DNA of 64,000 nucleotides. Source: Adineta ricciae. Lineage: Eukaryota > Rotifera > Eurotatoria > Adinetida > Adinetidae. How positions within the stretch are numbered: position 1 is the first letter of the stretch; every line of letters begins with the position of its first letter. The position numbers and the translations under genes were made by a program. Below the pieces are notes generated by a model. That model searched no databases. It was given only the letters and a program-made list of their open reading frames with translations, and had not been told where the DNA came from. Below, piece after piece: positions 1 to 11,509 of this stretch. The DNA lies in contig CAJNOJ010000390.1 of assembly GCA_905250025.1 (NCBI GenBank), forward strand, positions 1 to 64,000. The letters are read 5' to 3'.

Positions 1-893
1 CCAGAACTGAAGGGAGTGTATTGAAAATAATACGAGATAGTAAATAGCAATAAAGAGGCCGTTTTCTTCAACAGGTAGTGAGGTCTAGACCGCGCCAAAA
101 TATATTATTGCATGTTCGTGCATAGTGCTTCTTGAGGGTCTTGTTTTCTCAGATTATTTTTAAAAGCAGCCACGGTTCTTCCATTCGAAAATAAATTTTA
201 GTATCAGTTATGTTTACAATAAGTTCATGAACAAACCAGAAATAGACGAATTGCATAGTTTTCGAAATGAAATTAGACAAAAAAAAAAAAAAACAATTTG
301 AAATACCTATATAGTGAACACTCAGCAGCTTTAATTGGATATTTTTGCTTGAAACAGACCTCTGTGAAGTGTTCACCGACGTATAACGAATATTCTGAAG
401 TCGTGACTGACTGATATGCCTGCTATCAAAATTTGGGTATCGAATTCGGATAAGAACAAGCATTGGCACAGTTTTGTTTTCGTCCTCGCAAAACTAAAAG
501 GTAATTCGGATTCAACAGGGACTAGTTCCACTCATGTCTAGTGAATATGTGCTTTCAGCGATATCCAAAGTATCACACAATGCTGAATTGAGCAAGAGGT
601 GGCCACGAAGTGTAGAAGAAGCAAATCAGACTTGAGTGAAATTTGGCTTTCCTTGCACTAGAAGTGAAAGTAAGACAACAAAGCCGTGGGATTTCTGTGA
701 ATTCTAATGGTTTTATTATTATTGTTAGGCTTTCGGGCCTACTTTATGCGTGTATAATACACGTTGTGTACTACACGACTGTTAGCGACTTGCCCTCGCG
801 AGAGTGACTCCGGTTTAGTATATCTATAAAACATACGCACACACACCCTCAAGATCATATCATGTTTTAGATTATAAAACTAGGGAATAGACA
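1..893. other. Upstream non-coding stretch
   Basis: No convincing gene is visible. There is a homopolymer A run at about 278-293. At 726-776 three short hairpins follow each other: TAGGC/GCCTA, then a perfect CGTGTA-TAA-TACACG stem, then GTGTA-C-TACAC. A CACCCTCAAG motif that recurs elsewhere in the window lies near 845. The stretch presumably holds the 5' flank of the membrane protein gene starting at 894. Confidence 0.5.
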
Positions 894-2279
894 ATGACTT
901 GGTTAGATGTCGGTGGTCGCATTACCGCCTCATGGCACTGGTCTAGGAAGAAAATAGTTGAACTGAACCGTTTTGAAAGTGTCGAATCCCATACAGATGC
1001 ATTTGCATTGCGCACGGAGATCCTTGCCACACGTCTCTATCTAGCTCTTCTCACTGTGGTGGTAGTCATTATTGTTTTCCATCTTTCGCTTGACGTACAA
1101 ACATGGACTGTGGCAGTGCCGCATCCATCACAGGCCACATACGAATATTTGGAAGCTCAATACTCATCGACTCTCAAATGTTCTTGTGAACAAATCAGCA
1201 TACCATTTAGAAAATTTATGACAATTTCAGTCACTTATCATCCTGTATGCTCAAGCTCATTCGTATCCGATAGATGGGTGGACATGCTATTCTCACCCGA
1301 TCAAGGAGATTACTATCCAGTTGACTTTCGTGCTTCGGCAAGCGGTCAGTTTCAAGTACTTCAGTCACTATGTGGACTAGCCAATGCATCTATTGCTGAT
1401 GAACTTGATACTTTGCTTGACGACACGGCTCTGCTAAGTGACCAGTTGATTAACGCACAGAACCTCGAGGTGCAAGGCAGTGTATCCAGTTTGTTCTTTC
1501 GTACTTCAACTGAGAACAAATTTCTTCGAACATTGAGATTGATCCGAGGCACTACTGCAGCTAACAACTTGCAGTCAGCTTTTCAAATACCAGCTACGCT
1601 CGTTCTCGAAAAACTATCACCTGATGAAGTGGATATTGCTGTCAGTGCTAATGGTTTAAAGAACCAAAATGGTACGAAGTTGTGTTTGTGTCACTCGCAA
1701 GCGACATGCTCAATCAATACGTCAGGCTTCTTCAGTGCTGTTGGAGAAGACATGTATGGTATCTTGTATATACCCGAGACACGTGTGCTCGCCTTCGTAC
1801 CTGGCTTTGTAGTCGGTTGCTTTGCTCTCGAATCCCTTTTGCAAGCAAGACTCATATGTCTCTTCAACCAAATGTGTGTCGACATCGTTCAATCATTTTT
1901 TGTTTCGACGAACACGAATTTTGTTTCACTCGATTCTACGAAAACGCGATTTGACCCGGAATCGACGACAGTTGAGATGCTTGTGAATGAACTATTCGTT
2001 GAACAATGGTTAACACGCATATCATTTTCACAATATTATGCACAATGTGCTCCGATCTCATGCTTATATTCGTACTCGAAACGAAACGACATACTCTATG
2101 TAACTACAACAGTGTTGGGACTCTATGGTGGTCTCACAGTAGTTTTACGTCTCATTGTGCCACGCTTGGTCAAATGTGTGCGAGATCGACGGCGGACTCC
2201 TATCACAACAGCAGAAACAATACCAATCAACGATGAACGACGTAAGTATTTATCTGGAGTATTTTACAACCGTTCTTAA
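894..2279 (+). CDS. Two-pass membrane protein with Cys-rich ectodomain, family copy 1
   Basis: Unrecognised family; 461 residues as an uninterrupted frame. Seen: a short basic N-terminus, TM1 at about residues 46-65, a large ectodomain with paired cysteines (KCSCEQ, YHPVCSS, VGCFALES, NQMCVD, YYAQCAPISC) and NX(S/T) sites, TM2 at about 402-423 (containing GLYGGLT), then a basic cytoplasmic tail. It is the first of three tandem paralogues. The topology (two TMs, big extracellular Cys-rich loop, glycine-rich TM2) recalls DEG/ENaC or P2X channels, but I see no signature that proves homology. A consensus splice donor GTAAGT at 2239 lies inside the tail codons, at nearly the same place as in copy 2, so the last 13 residues may be intronic and a further 3' exon may exist. 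An AATAAA-like signal follows at about 2290. Confidence 0.75.
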   Translation: MTWLDVGGRITASWHWSRKKIVELNRFESVESHTDAFALRTEILATRLYLALLTVVVVIIVFHLSLDVQTWTVAVPHPSQATYEYLEAQYSSTLKCSCEQISIPFRKFMTISVTYHPVCSSSFVSDRWVDMLFSPDQGDYYPVDFRASASGQFQVLQSLCGLANASIADELDTLLDDTALLSDQLINAQNLEVQGSVSSLFFRTSTENKFLRTLRLIRGTTAANNLQSAFQIPATLVLEKLSPDEVDIAVSANGLKNQNGTKLCLCHSQATCSINTSGFFSAVGEDMYGILYIPETRVLAFVPGFVVGCFALESLLQARLICLFNQMCVDIVQSFFVSTNTNFVSLDSTKTRFDPESTTVEMLVNELFVEQWLTRISFSQYYAQCAPISCLYSYSKRNDILYVTTTVLGLYGGLTVVLRLIVPRLVKCVRDRRRTPITTAETIPINDERRKYLSGVFYNRS

Positions 2280-2459
2280 GATATGGGGAAATAAATGATA
2301 AACATATAACATGAAAGGTGTATACATCATGTATCATACAAAGCTCGATGAGGTTAGAGTCCTACAAACATATGAATTTTCTACATTCAGTTGTACTTTA
2401 CAATTATTTTCCTATTTTACGCTTATTCGACTCATGAGGTTGATAGAAATTAAATTAGA

Positions 2460-3920
2460 ATGCCACGTAATCAACTTATGATGCATATCTCAACATTCGT
2501 TCTGTTTTTAGCAGCAGTATCTACATTACTTCAGTATATTCGAATGAGTCCAATATGGATGCGAGCAAAGATATTACAGATGAATCTTTTTAAAGGTATT
2601 GAATCACGTACGGACGTCTTTGAACAACGCAGTGACATTATCGCCACGCGTTTATATATTTTTCTTCTCGTCGTTCTTACTGTCGTTCTTTTTCTCTACA
2701 CTACGTTCGCTGTACAAATTCGCTCAGTGACAGTACCCTATCCATCACAAGACACATACGAACGACTCCAAGCTCTATACCCAACAGCTCTTAAATGTCC
2801 CTGTGAGGATATCAGCATAAAATATAGCTCATTTATTTCGATTTCGCCTACATATCATCCGGTGTGCTCCAGTATTTTCCTAGCTGATCCATGGATTAAT
2901 TCAATCACCGCTGCTGACCAAAGTAGTTCGGACAATATTCGTCACTATCAGGACGACTTTATTCTAGGCGGTCAAGATTTCTCTACTACACTCGCCTCTT
3001 TCTGCGAGCTTGCTCAAGCCACAGTCATGGACGCAATTCGCCATTTTAATGAAACATCGATTATTACATCGTTAGTTCTCCCGCCACAAGGTGAATTCAC
3101 TGCCCGAGTTCAGTTAGCCATTGATCAATTTATATTGAGCACGCCGAAAAGTTTTCAAAGAACGCTTGAGCTCATTCGCTATCATGCTCAAGGCAATCAG
3201 CTATTGACAACGACGTCCACGAATGGTGGCCCATTGATTTTGCGTCGAGAATATGCAAACGGCACGGTCGTATATCTCGTTTATTCAGCTACTAATAACT
3301 TATTCAAAACCTCCAATGGAAGTTCATGTTCATGTGCTCTTACCGATCAGTGTCAATCGAATTTGGGATTCTATCTTTTCGATAGTGCGATCAGTTTATA
3401 TCCATTGGGTTATCTTTTTGCTCTTCCATCGATGTTTATCGGATGTCTAGCAACTGAAGCCGTGCTTCAATCATCACTTGAATGTTACTTCAATCAGACT
3501 TGTGTGGATGCGATTCAAGATCAAATTCGTTCGCCCCAATCACTAACTAATGTGTCTGCACTCAGCTACAACGGAACCAGATTTTCATCTACAACGCTCA
3601 TTGAGACATTGATCGACATGCTCATGGTCGACAAATGGGCCTCATCAACTTCATTCTCACAATATTATGCACAATGTGCTCCTGCGTTATGTGTCTATAC
3701 TTATTCATCAAGGTACAACTGGCTTTACGTGATCACTACATTTATCTCTTTGTTCGGTGGTCTGAGTTCTGTTTTGCGACTCTTTGTACCGGTTGTAGTT
3801 AGATGGATACGAAATAAGAAATATCATCGTGATCAGCAGTCACCGCTAGGTAAGTTCATTTTATCGTCAACTTTGAAGGCTTTTTGCTGTGGCCTTGATA
3901 AAACATATCTGAGTAGTTGA
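2460..3920 (+). CDS. Two-pass membrane protein with Cys-rich ectodomain, family copy 2
   Basis: Second tandem paralogue, frame of 486 residues. It shares with copy 1 the N-terminal pattern (NLFKGIESRTD), TM1 (IATRLYIFLLVVLTVVLF), the block SVTVPYPSQDTYERLQ, LKCPCEDISI, TYHPVCSS, the mid-domain ECYFNQTCVD and the pre-TM2 block YYAQCAPALCVYTY, then TM2 with LFGGL. The first 30 or so residues (hydrophobic) have no counterpart in the other copies; there are acceptor-like TTTTTAG and CTTCAG strings at 2507-2533, so the true exon may begin near residue 27 and the upstream part be intronic. A GTAAGT donor at 3849 suggests the tail continues in a downstream exon and that the printed C-terminus is read-through. 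Function unknown; probable plasma-membrane receptor or channel. Confidence 0.72.
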   Translation: MPRNQLMMHISTFVLFLAAVSTLLQYIRMSPIWMRAKILQMNLFKGIESRTDVFEQRSDIIATRLYIFLLVVLTVVLFLYTTFAVQIRSVTVPYPSQDTYERLQALYPTALKCPCEDISIKYSSFISISPTYHPVCSSIFLADPWINSITAADQSSSDNIRHYQDDFILGGQDFSTTLASFCELAQATVMDAIRHFNETSIITSLVLPPQGEFTARVQLAIDQFILSTPKSFQRTLELIRYHAQGNQLLTTTSTNGGPLILRREYANGTVVYLVYSATNNLFKTSNGSSCSCALTDQCQSNLGFYLFDSAISLYPLGYLFALPSMFIGCLATEAVLQSSLECYFNQTCVDAIQDQIRSPQSLTNVSALSYNGTRFSSTTLIETLIDMLMVDKWASSTSFSQYYAQCAPALCVYTYSSRYNWLYVITTFISLFGGLSSVLRLFVPVVVRWIRNKKYHRDQQSPLGKFILSSTLKAFCCGLDKTYLSS

Positions 3921-4558
3921 TTTGGCTTCGTATTGACATTCAAAAAAATATATATTAAAGGCGAGATGTACAAGTCGAAATATACCTTCTTGCTTATGAA
4001 ACTCGATCTGAAAATTGAAAACAAAATTTAAAAATCACTTTAGAAACTTTTAAAGATTTGTATTCTAAGTAGCACATATCCGCTTATGATTAAATAATGT
4101 AAAATATTGTAACATATTGCTGCAAAAGAATATTTCTTTGGCTCTCAGCTTTCAAGATGAATCCTTCCAAAACATTTCATATTATCGTCGTGCAGTTACA
4201 GGAAAATTTATTTTGTGGAGTTTTCAACATCTTCGTGCAGTTGAAAACGACGAAATCACGTAAGACAGTTTTCGAGTAATATATGAATCTCTTGCGCCTA
4301 ATCAAGTTCGCTTCATAATGCTGAATCTGAAGACCTGCCCATTTCCTGTTACACTTTCTCAGATGAAACGCACATAAAACGATTTTCAAATGACAATATC
4401 AGCGTTCCTTGCCTTATGCGTTATTATATATAGAATGAAAAAAGCAGATGAATGAGACCAAGTTTTATTGATTTCTTGGCTCAATATTATTATCTACTAT
4501 AGATACACCTTGGCATCAACGTATTCGTCTTGCATGTCGTTTACTCTATACACACTTG

Positions 4559-5831
4559 ATGAGGCTTAATTTGTTTGAAGACGTTCGCGCTGTCCACAAT
4601 GAACATCGCCGACACACGCAAATATTAACCACTCGTATCTACATAATTATGTTGCTCATTATCATCTGTATTCTTGCTGCCTACAATGGCCTAAGTATTC
4701 AGTTGCAAAATGTTACCGTGCAAGAGCCATCATTAAATGCCTATGAGCAGCTTCAAGCAAAGTATGGATCTACTCTCGATTGTCCATGTCGGAATATCAG
4801 TGTGCCTGTAAGTTCTATAAGCATTTTCTGCACCCTTTCCTACAGAGCATTTATAGAAAGGTGAATACATTTCAATTGTGCCAAAGATTCATCCAGTGTG
4901 CTCCAGTTTCTTTGTGTCAACTGCATGGCAATCAGCTTTGTATAGCATCACGGGACCTGTATATAAAACCTATCGAGACTATCGTGCTTCGACTCTGTTT
5001 CACTTCGAACTTCTTGCCATGCTCTGTCAGCTAGCGAACGATACGATGCAAGATGCACTTGAACTGTTTGCAGCAGATACTATTGTAAACACTCGACTAC
5101 AGGCACGTATGATCATGAATGAACAAGCGAAATTGCTTATTGATCAATTTCAATTGTCGACACCGAAAACATTTATTCGTACACTTGATTTTGTTCGTCG
5201 TATGACACAAGGCAATGCAATTATCACCGGTCCCTTAACAAACTGGATTTTTGTCACATCGCACACTAACGATAACTACGCGATGCTGTATAGCAAACCT
5301 CGAGCGTTTGCTAATCAGAGTTGCTCTTGCGGTATGAAAGCGACATGTGTAGAGCCCGCAATTATCTTTGATAATGATTATGACGATGATGACCCAGCAG
5401 CTGGTGGTCAACCGGTGCCGGGCATGTTGATCGGCTGCTATCCGATTGAATCATTACTACAATCGACATTAGTCTGCCTCTATAATAAGACATGTGTCAG
5501 CCTATTGATGAATGTTAGTACTGACTATAGCGTTCCCTATCTTGATTCAGATCTAGCAATGTCCAATCAAACCGTACAAATGTTGGTCAATGCACTTTTT
5601 GTGGAGACATGGGCAACAAATGTCCAGTACGATGCTTACTTTATTCAATGTAAACCTGTTTCATGTACGTATACATTAAATGAACGACAATCTCCATTCT
5701 ATGTACTGTCACGGATAATCGGCCTGTATGGCGGTTTAATAACTGTACTCAAACTACTCGTACCCATTCCAATCCAATTAGTACGAGAATTGTTTTTGTA
5801 TCGGCAAAATCTCGTACAGCCTATTCAATGA
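4559..5831 (+). CDS. Two-pass membrane protein with Cys-rich ectodomain, family copy 3 (spliced)
   Basis: Third tandem paralogue. Exons 4559-4807 and 4857-5831 with a 49-bp intron (GTAAGT...TTATAG); splicing restores VPKGEYISIVPKIHPVCSS, which aligns with ISIPFRKFMTISVTYHPVCS of copy 1, and gives 407 residues. The in-frame reading extends upstream of the ATG to an acceptor at about 4501 and encodes a WHQR segment matching the W/R pattern before TM1 in the other copies, so an additional 5' exon is likely and 4559 may not be the true start. TM1 is ILTTRIYIIMLLIIICIL; TM2 contains IIGLYGGLITVLKLL. Copy 3 has an acidic insert (DNDYDDDDP) near residue 270 and, unlike copies 1 and 2, a stop directly after the tail. 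AATAAA lies at about 5895. Confidence 0.75.
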
Positions 5832-6253
5832 ACAATCAGTAGCATATTGATGTTGTATGTAAGTGAATTTAGTATGTTTAATATATTATTCTAAATAAAA
5901 CATTGTCGTATTACGTAGATGCTATTGTTCTCATTGAATACAGTAGATCGAAATACGAGTCAGTACCCTGTGCTATGTACTTCGGTTTTTCGAGTTATCC
6001 AAGCAGTGTTTAGTTGTGGAGTGAGTCACATACTCTGCGGTGTGATCTCATGGTGAAATTGAAAAGTTGGATCAGCTTCTCTTATGATGCGAAGTATAGT
6101 AACACTGAAGAGGGCGAAGATGACAAAATGTTTTGAAATATTACGTTGATACGGTTGGAATAATTCCTGAGTACGCTTTGGTGTATTCTTGATGCGCTTC
6201 TCGAGCCGTTAGACGTTAAATTTATCATGGCTTGATATCACATGCATTCCTTG
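5832..6253 (+). other. Intergenic, nothing recognised
   Basis: Holds the probable polyadenylation region of the preceding gene. No frame, RNA or repeat could be supported here. Confidence 0.4.
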
Positions 6254-6255
6254 TA

Positions 6256-7260
6256 TTGGATTGGCAAGAAATTTTTTGCGCTTTTTCAGAAAAATTTCTT
6301 TTTATTTTTTAACTTCAAGCATACAACTACGTTTCAACAATGTATGCACCATTACTATCTATGACTTTTCGCCAATGCTCGGGCAGAGAAAGGATCCTGG
6401 TTTCGTAAAAGTCTTGAGACTTTCGGTCAAAGAAGTTGGCTAGGTCCGTTTTGAGGTCGTTCTCGTCGTGGAAATTTTTCTCACGTAAATAATTAGAAAG
6501 AGAACGAAACAAATGGTAATCTGTTGGAGCCAAGTCAGGAGAATAAGGTGGACGTGGAATTTTAAACCATCCAAGCTTCAATAATTTTTCACGAATCGAC
6601 TTAGCAACGTGAGGTCGGGCGTTGTCATGCAAAAAATAAACGTTATCCTGCTTTTCATGAAGTTTTGCTGCAACTCGGTCTAATTGCTGGCCGTAGAGGT
6701 CAGCAGTGATGGTGCAGCCAGCTGGAAGAATTTCTCGATGAATAGTCCCTTTGGCATCCCACCAGATGCTCAACATGATCTTCTTTGAGTGAAGATCATT
6801 TTCTCATCGCCAGTAATAGGATTGCCGAGCCATTGTTGATTGCGGTGAGACGTCATTAATTGTACACAAGTATCGCCTCTGTGTTGGAACTGATGTGGTG
6901 ACAGATCATGCGGTATCCGAACTGCATATTTCCACGTTTAGCCCAATTCGTACTTATGTGTTTGTACTGTAGTATGAGAGTACCTATGTTGCCCTGATAA
7001 ACATTGCGTAGGTAACCTAGGATCTTCTTTGATAAGCTGCTTTAAATGATCCATGTCCGCCTCTGATGGTCTTCCGGTATGAGGTAAATCGTCGAGTTCG
7101 AATTTGCCATTCTTGAACCGATGGAATCAATGTTGCACTGTGTGAATAGAGAGAGCATCCTTGCCTATGGTTCTACATATGTTACGCGTTGCTTCCATTG
7201 CTTTGCGACCCAAACGGAATTTAAGAAAAACAAAACGGAAAAAATTTCTTGTCAACCTAA
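6256..7260 (-). mobile_element. Deleted mariner (Tc1/mariner) element
   Basis: A 1005-bp element bounded by imperfect terminal inverted repeats of about 26 bp (left TTGGATTGGCAAGAAATTTT from 6256; right end, read in reverse, TTAGGTTGACAAGAAATTTT from 7260) and flanked on both sides by TA (6254-6255 and 7261-7262), the target-site duplication of this superfamily. The TTAGGTTG terminus is the usual mariner end. The element is shorter than the usual roughly 1.3 kb because the transposase has internal deletions. It lies between two host genes and is non-autonomous. Confidence 0.88.
6327..7230 (-). pseudogene. Mariner transposase relic (DD34D)
   Basis: Read on the minus strand. The helix-turn-helix region is present from about 7230 (FRLGRKAMEATRN, WFHRFKNGKFELDD, HTGRPSE), abutting the inverted repeat so that the normal N-terminus is missing. 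The first catalytic region TGDEK lies at about 6800-6815 but is followed after a few residues by a frameshift and a deletion that jumps to HSKKIMLSIWWD. The remaining 149-residue frame (6327-6776) keeps the second aspartate in HDNARPHVA and the third in SPDLAPTDYHLF, exactly 34 residues apart. Further disablement lies between 6850 and 7060. The protein cannot be active as it stands. Confidence 0.88.
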
Positions 7261-7402
7261 TAATTACGTTATGATTCTTAGGCAAAAAAACTCCATTGAA
7301 GAAAAAAATAAAAAGTGTTTGATTCACGCCGCATAACAATTCATTTTGAAGCATAATTAGAAGAACAATTTTAAAAAATGTGTATTTTCAAAGCTCATAA
7401 AT

Positions 7403-8663
<1,261 letters not shown>

Positions 8664-8730
8664 TGCTGTGTGTTTGTTTAGGTCTCTCTATTATCAAGAT
8701 GCAACTTAAAATGACACAAGGCAAGAAGTA

Positions 8731-8741
8731 TACTCTTATAT
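8731..8741 (-). promoter_or_regulatory. TATA-like element of the cathepsin L gene
   Basis: Minus-strand ATATAAGAGTA about 70 bp upstream of the cathepsin start codon, at a spacing suitable for a core promoter. Supported only by sequence and position. Confidence 0.4.
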
Positions 8742-9384
8742 GCGCAAAAAAGACCTGTGACTAACCATCGCATCATGCAAAGATAAGATGTTTTTGAAAT
8801 AGCATTCAAGAATGATTAAAAAAATGTCGCAGCTTGAATGTAATGATGCAGCACAAAGCACAATATTGCGTTTTATCTTTTGTAAATATGGATTGTACAA
8901 TGACTATGCATCTACTATAACTTTGAATAATTTATCTTGAAAATATCGATATTCTTCAGCTGACAGTTAATTCGAAAGATCAAGTTTGAAAAGAAGAAAA
9001 TACAGAAGACATGTAGGAACTTGTCTAATAATTGTCGAAACGGGCAGAACTAGCTCTTGAATATAAAAAAGTTTTGTTTTGAACTGGTTTTGGATGAAGA
9101 TGAAGGGGAGTGTGCGGCGATGTAAGCGTCAGCTTCGATCAGTGATGTCATCCATTCTGACACCCGCACACCCTCACCCTCAAGAAAATTTTCCATTCCT
9201 TAGTTAGTAGCTAGCTAATTGAAACCTTATAAGCTAATAGCAGATTCGAATTCTCCGACCTCGATTACTTACGAAATCTTCATTTCTGACTGGCTTGGAC
9301 AAACAGACTTTTAACGCACCTATAACTCTTTCTTTCAGAAATCATTTCATTGAATGAATTCACACGTTTATCGCTATAGAATGA
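8742..9384. other. Intergenic stretch with GC-rich imperfect inverted repeat
   Basis: No gene seen. Near 9108-9182 GGAGTGTGCGG and CCCGCACACCCTC can pair across about 45 bases, and the right arm continues into CACCCTCACCCTCAAG, the recurring motif of this window. Confidence 0.4.
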
Positions 9385-10195
9385 TGTTTTTATTTTATAA
9401 AGCAATAATCAATTGAATCAAAACGACTAGAAGAATAACTGAATATCCAACTAATATCGGAATAGGTTCTATGATTAACGAAAGAATAATAAAGATGATT
9501 AATGATCCTAAAGGCCCTTTTCATATTGTATGTCCAAAAGGGAATACATCGTCTAATTTTTGTGTATCATTAACAATTAAATGAATCATAAAGCAGAGAT
9601 TCATTCGTTGCCAAGTGATCGATTTGATTGTTAAAGATTTCTTGTAAATAAACGAAATAAATCCATGATGTATTGTATTCGCATTCCAATACGAAGTGAA
9701 TGAAAATCAGCTTGACGATAACATATCGAACTTATTAATGAACAAATAAACAAGAGAATTGTATAGAAATAGATGGTTTATCGTGATATAAAACGTCATG
9801 AATCATCTGTCGAATGAGTAATGGTAAACTTATTTATAAAAATAATGATGGAAGATGAAATAAACCAGCAATGAGATATTCTTTTCCGAATTCTTTAAGT
9901 AGAATTTGTATTATTGATGAATTTTTTCAATTATACGATTGAAATCGAGTTAAAAAATGTGAACTATTGTCCAAGAAAAGTAAATGATCGAGATCATCAA
10001 GTGTTAATAATTGTTTGGAACCAATTGAAAGAATAGGTTTAATCCACCACCAGAATAATAAATGAAAACGACGATTCCAACGAGATTCACACTATTCGAG
10101 ACGTGATGGATTTGAATCGAACAATTTCTCTTTGTTCAGCAATCTTTCATGTTCATCATCGATCTCTCTTCACATCAATTCTTTTCTAAACAATA
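9385..10195 (-). pseudogene. Decayed ABCC (MRP)-type ABC transporter fragment
   Basis: Reading the minus strand and stepping over stops and frameshifts gives, in order, the N-terminal cytoplasmic block RWNRRFHLLFWWWIKPIL, then LLTLDDLDHLLFLD, then LKEFGKEYLIAGLFHLPSLF, a stretch matching LLIRQMI, and finally NDTQKLDDVFPFGHT followed by KGPLGSLIIFIILSLI and two more hydrophobic stretches. This is the order expected in the first transmembrane domain of ABCC transporters, where the DTQ(R/K)L...F helix and W-GPLQ segment are typical. Several in-frame stops (for example after FQSYN) and indels disable it; no nucleotide-binding domain is found downstream, where the reading stops at about 9385. The sequence is strongly A+T rich. 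Function lost; origin probably a truncated duplicate. Confidence 0.65.
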
Positions 10196-11509
10196 TTTAC
10201 CTTTACAATTACCGAAACGGTAGTTTTTTATGGAAAAAACTTTCATTTATATAGTAGATATCAGAGTATGTTATTCTTTTTGTTGATATGTGTGAAGATA
10301 CACCTACGAAATATCCATTTCAATGATATATTTTAAAATGAGAACAGAATGTTCATATCCGAAAACCAACACATGCCATACGCGAAAACGTTAAAGATAT
10401 GAACGAATGATCGAAGTTCGTTTGATAAATCGAGATGTGGAGGAGAATATCGTTGAAAGGATATCACAGTTGAAACGAAGAATTGTTTTATTCTACCGTC
10501 TACCTTTGTTGCAAGTAGGTGTCGTCGGAAAGGAAGCATTACGAGGATATGAATGTTATATGGGAAACAATAGGAAAGAGGAACACGTAACTTTAATTTG
10601 ACTTCAGAGAAATTTTCCAGTGAGAAAGTGTGGGTTGGAATGAAGTGTAAATACCACCTCCATCTTTATTATCTATCTACAATCAGATACTTTCTCTCAT
10701 CTTATATGAAGGTTCGTTTTAGCAAGAAAATAACATGTCAACGTTAATTAGTAAATTTTAAATAGACAAAGAAGTGTAATGAATATGAACAAACAATGGA
10801 TGATTAGTAAAATCGAAGAGACAAGAATTCTTAATTTGCCTTTAAATATGATGTCGAATAGATGTTTTTAAGTTTGTTCTGTGCGTACGAAAAAGAAAGT
10901 AACCGTAGAAGTATTCGTCGCAAAAGAAACTCATTGACGCCAGAGGAGAAAAAACAAAGGTGAATGTTTCTTTCGCCGAATGTATCTAGATGTTTTGTTT
11001 GGTGGATAAAAACAACGGAGAAAATTGTAATATCAGTTCTATTTTCGTCAAAGATATTTATATGTAGTAAAAAATTGGGATTACTCACGGTGATTACGCA
11101 AACTTGTACAAATACACAAAAGTTCTAGGCTAATATTGCTCCTTGTCTGGTTTTCGATTCACGAGCATTTCGTGTGGAAGAGAAAGTAGGTAAAAAGTGT
11201 TTTTTTTCAGGACGCGTTGAGCCGGTTTGTGTGTGTGCTCGTCGAAAAAGAAAGTATCGCCGAAAATGCTGATCTTTTTACGAAAATGTAAGCCAAACAT
11301 TCACCGTCAGATCACATTCTCTATAAATTTTGGAGTATTTGTGAAACATGCTGTGATTAGATGTAAGAGTTAAAGACAAAAAGTCTTTTTCTTCGTCGTG
11401 GATACGATAGTATTGAAGATCGAACTGCAAAATATCTTCAATATTGAACGATTTTTTCGATGAAATTGTTTTTTAGATTGAATCACAATAGACAATCGTC
11501 GCTCAAAAT
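10196..11509. other. Intergenic, no supported gene
   Basis: Several short open frames on both strands, none with recognisable domains or splice structure. The last part (from about 11150) is the 5' flank of the small gene at 11510. Confidence 0.4.

Noticed and set aside
149-469. 106-residue minus-strand frame near the window start
   Set aside because: Low-complexity, includes a poly-F stretch from the poly-A run, no recognisable domain.
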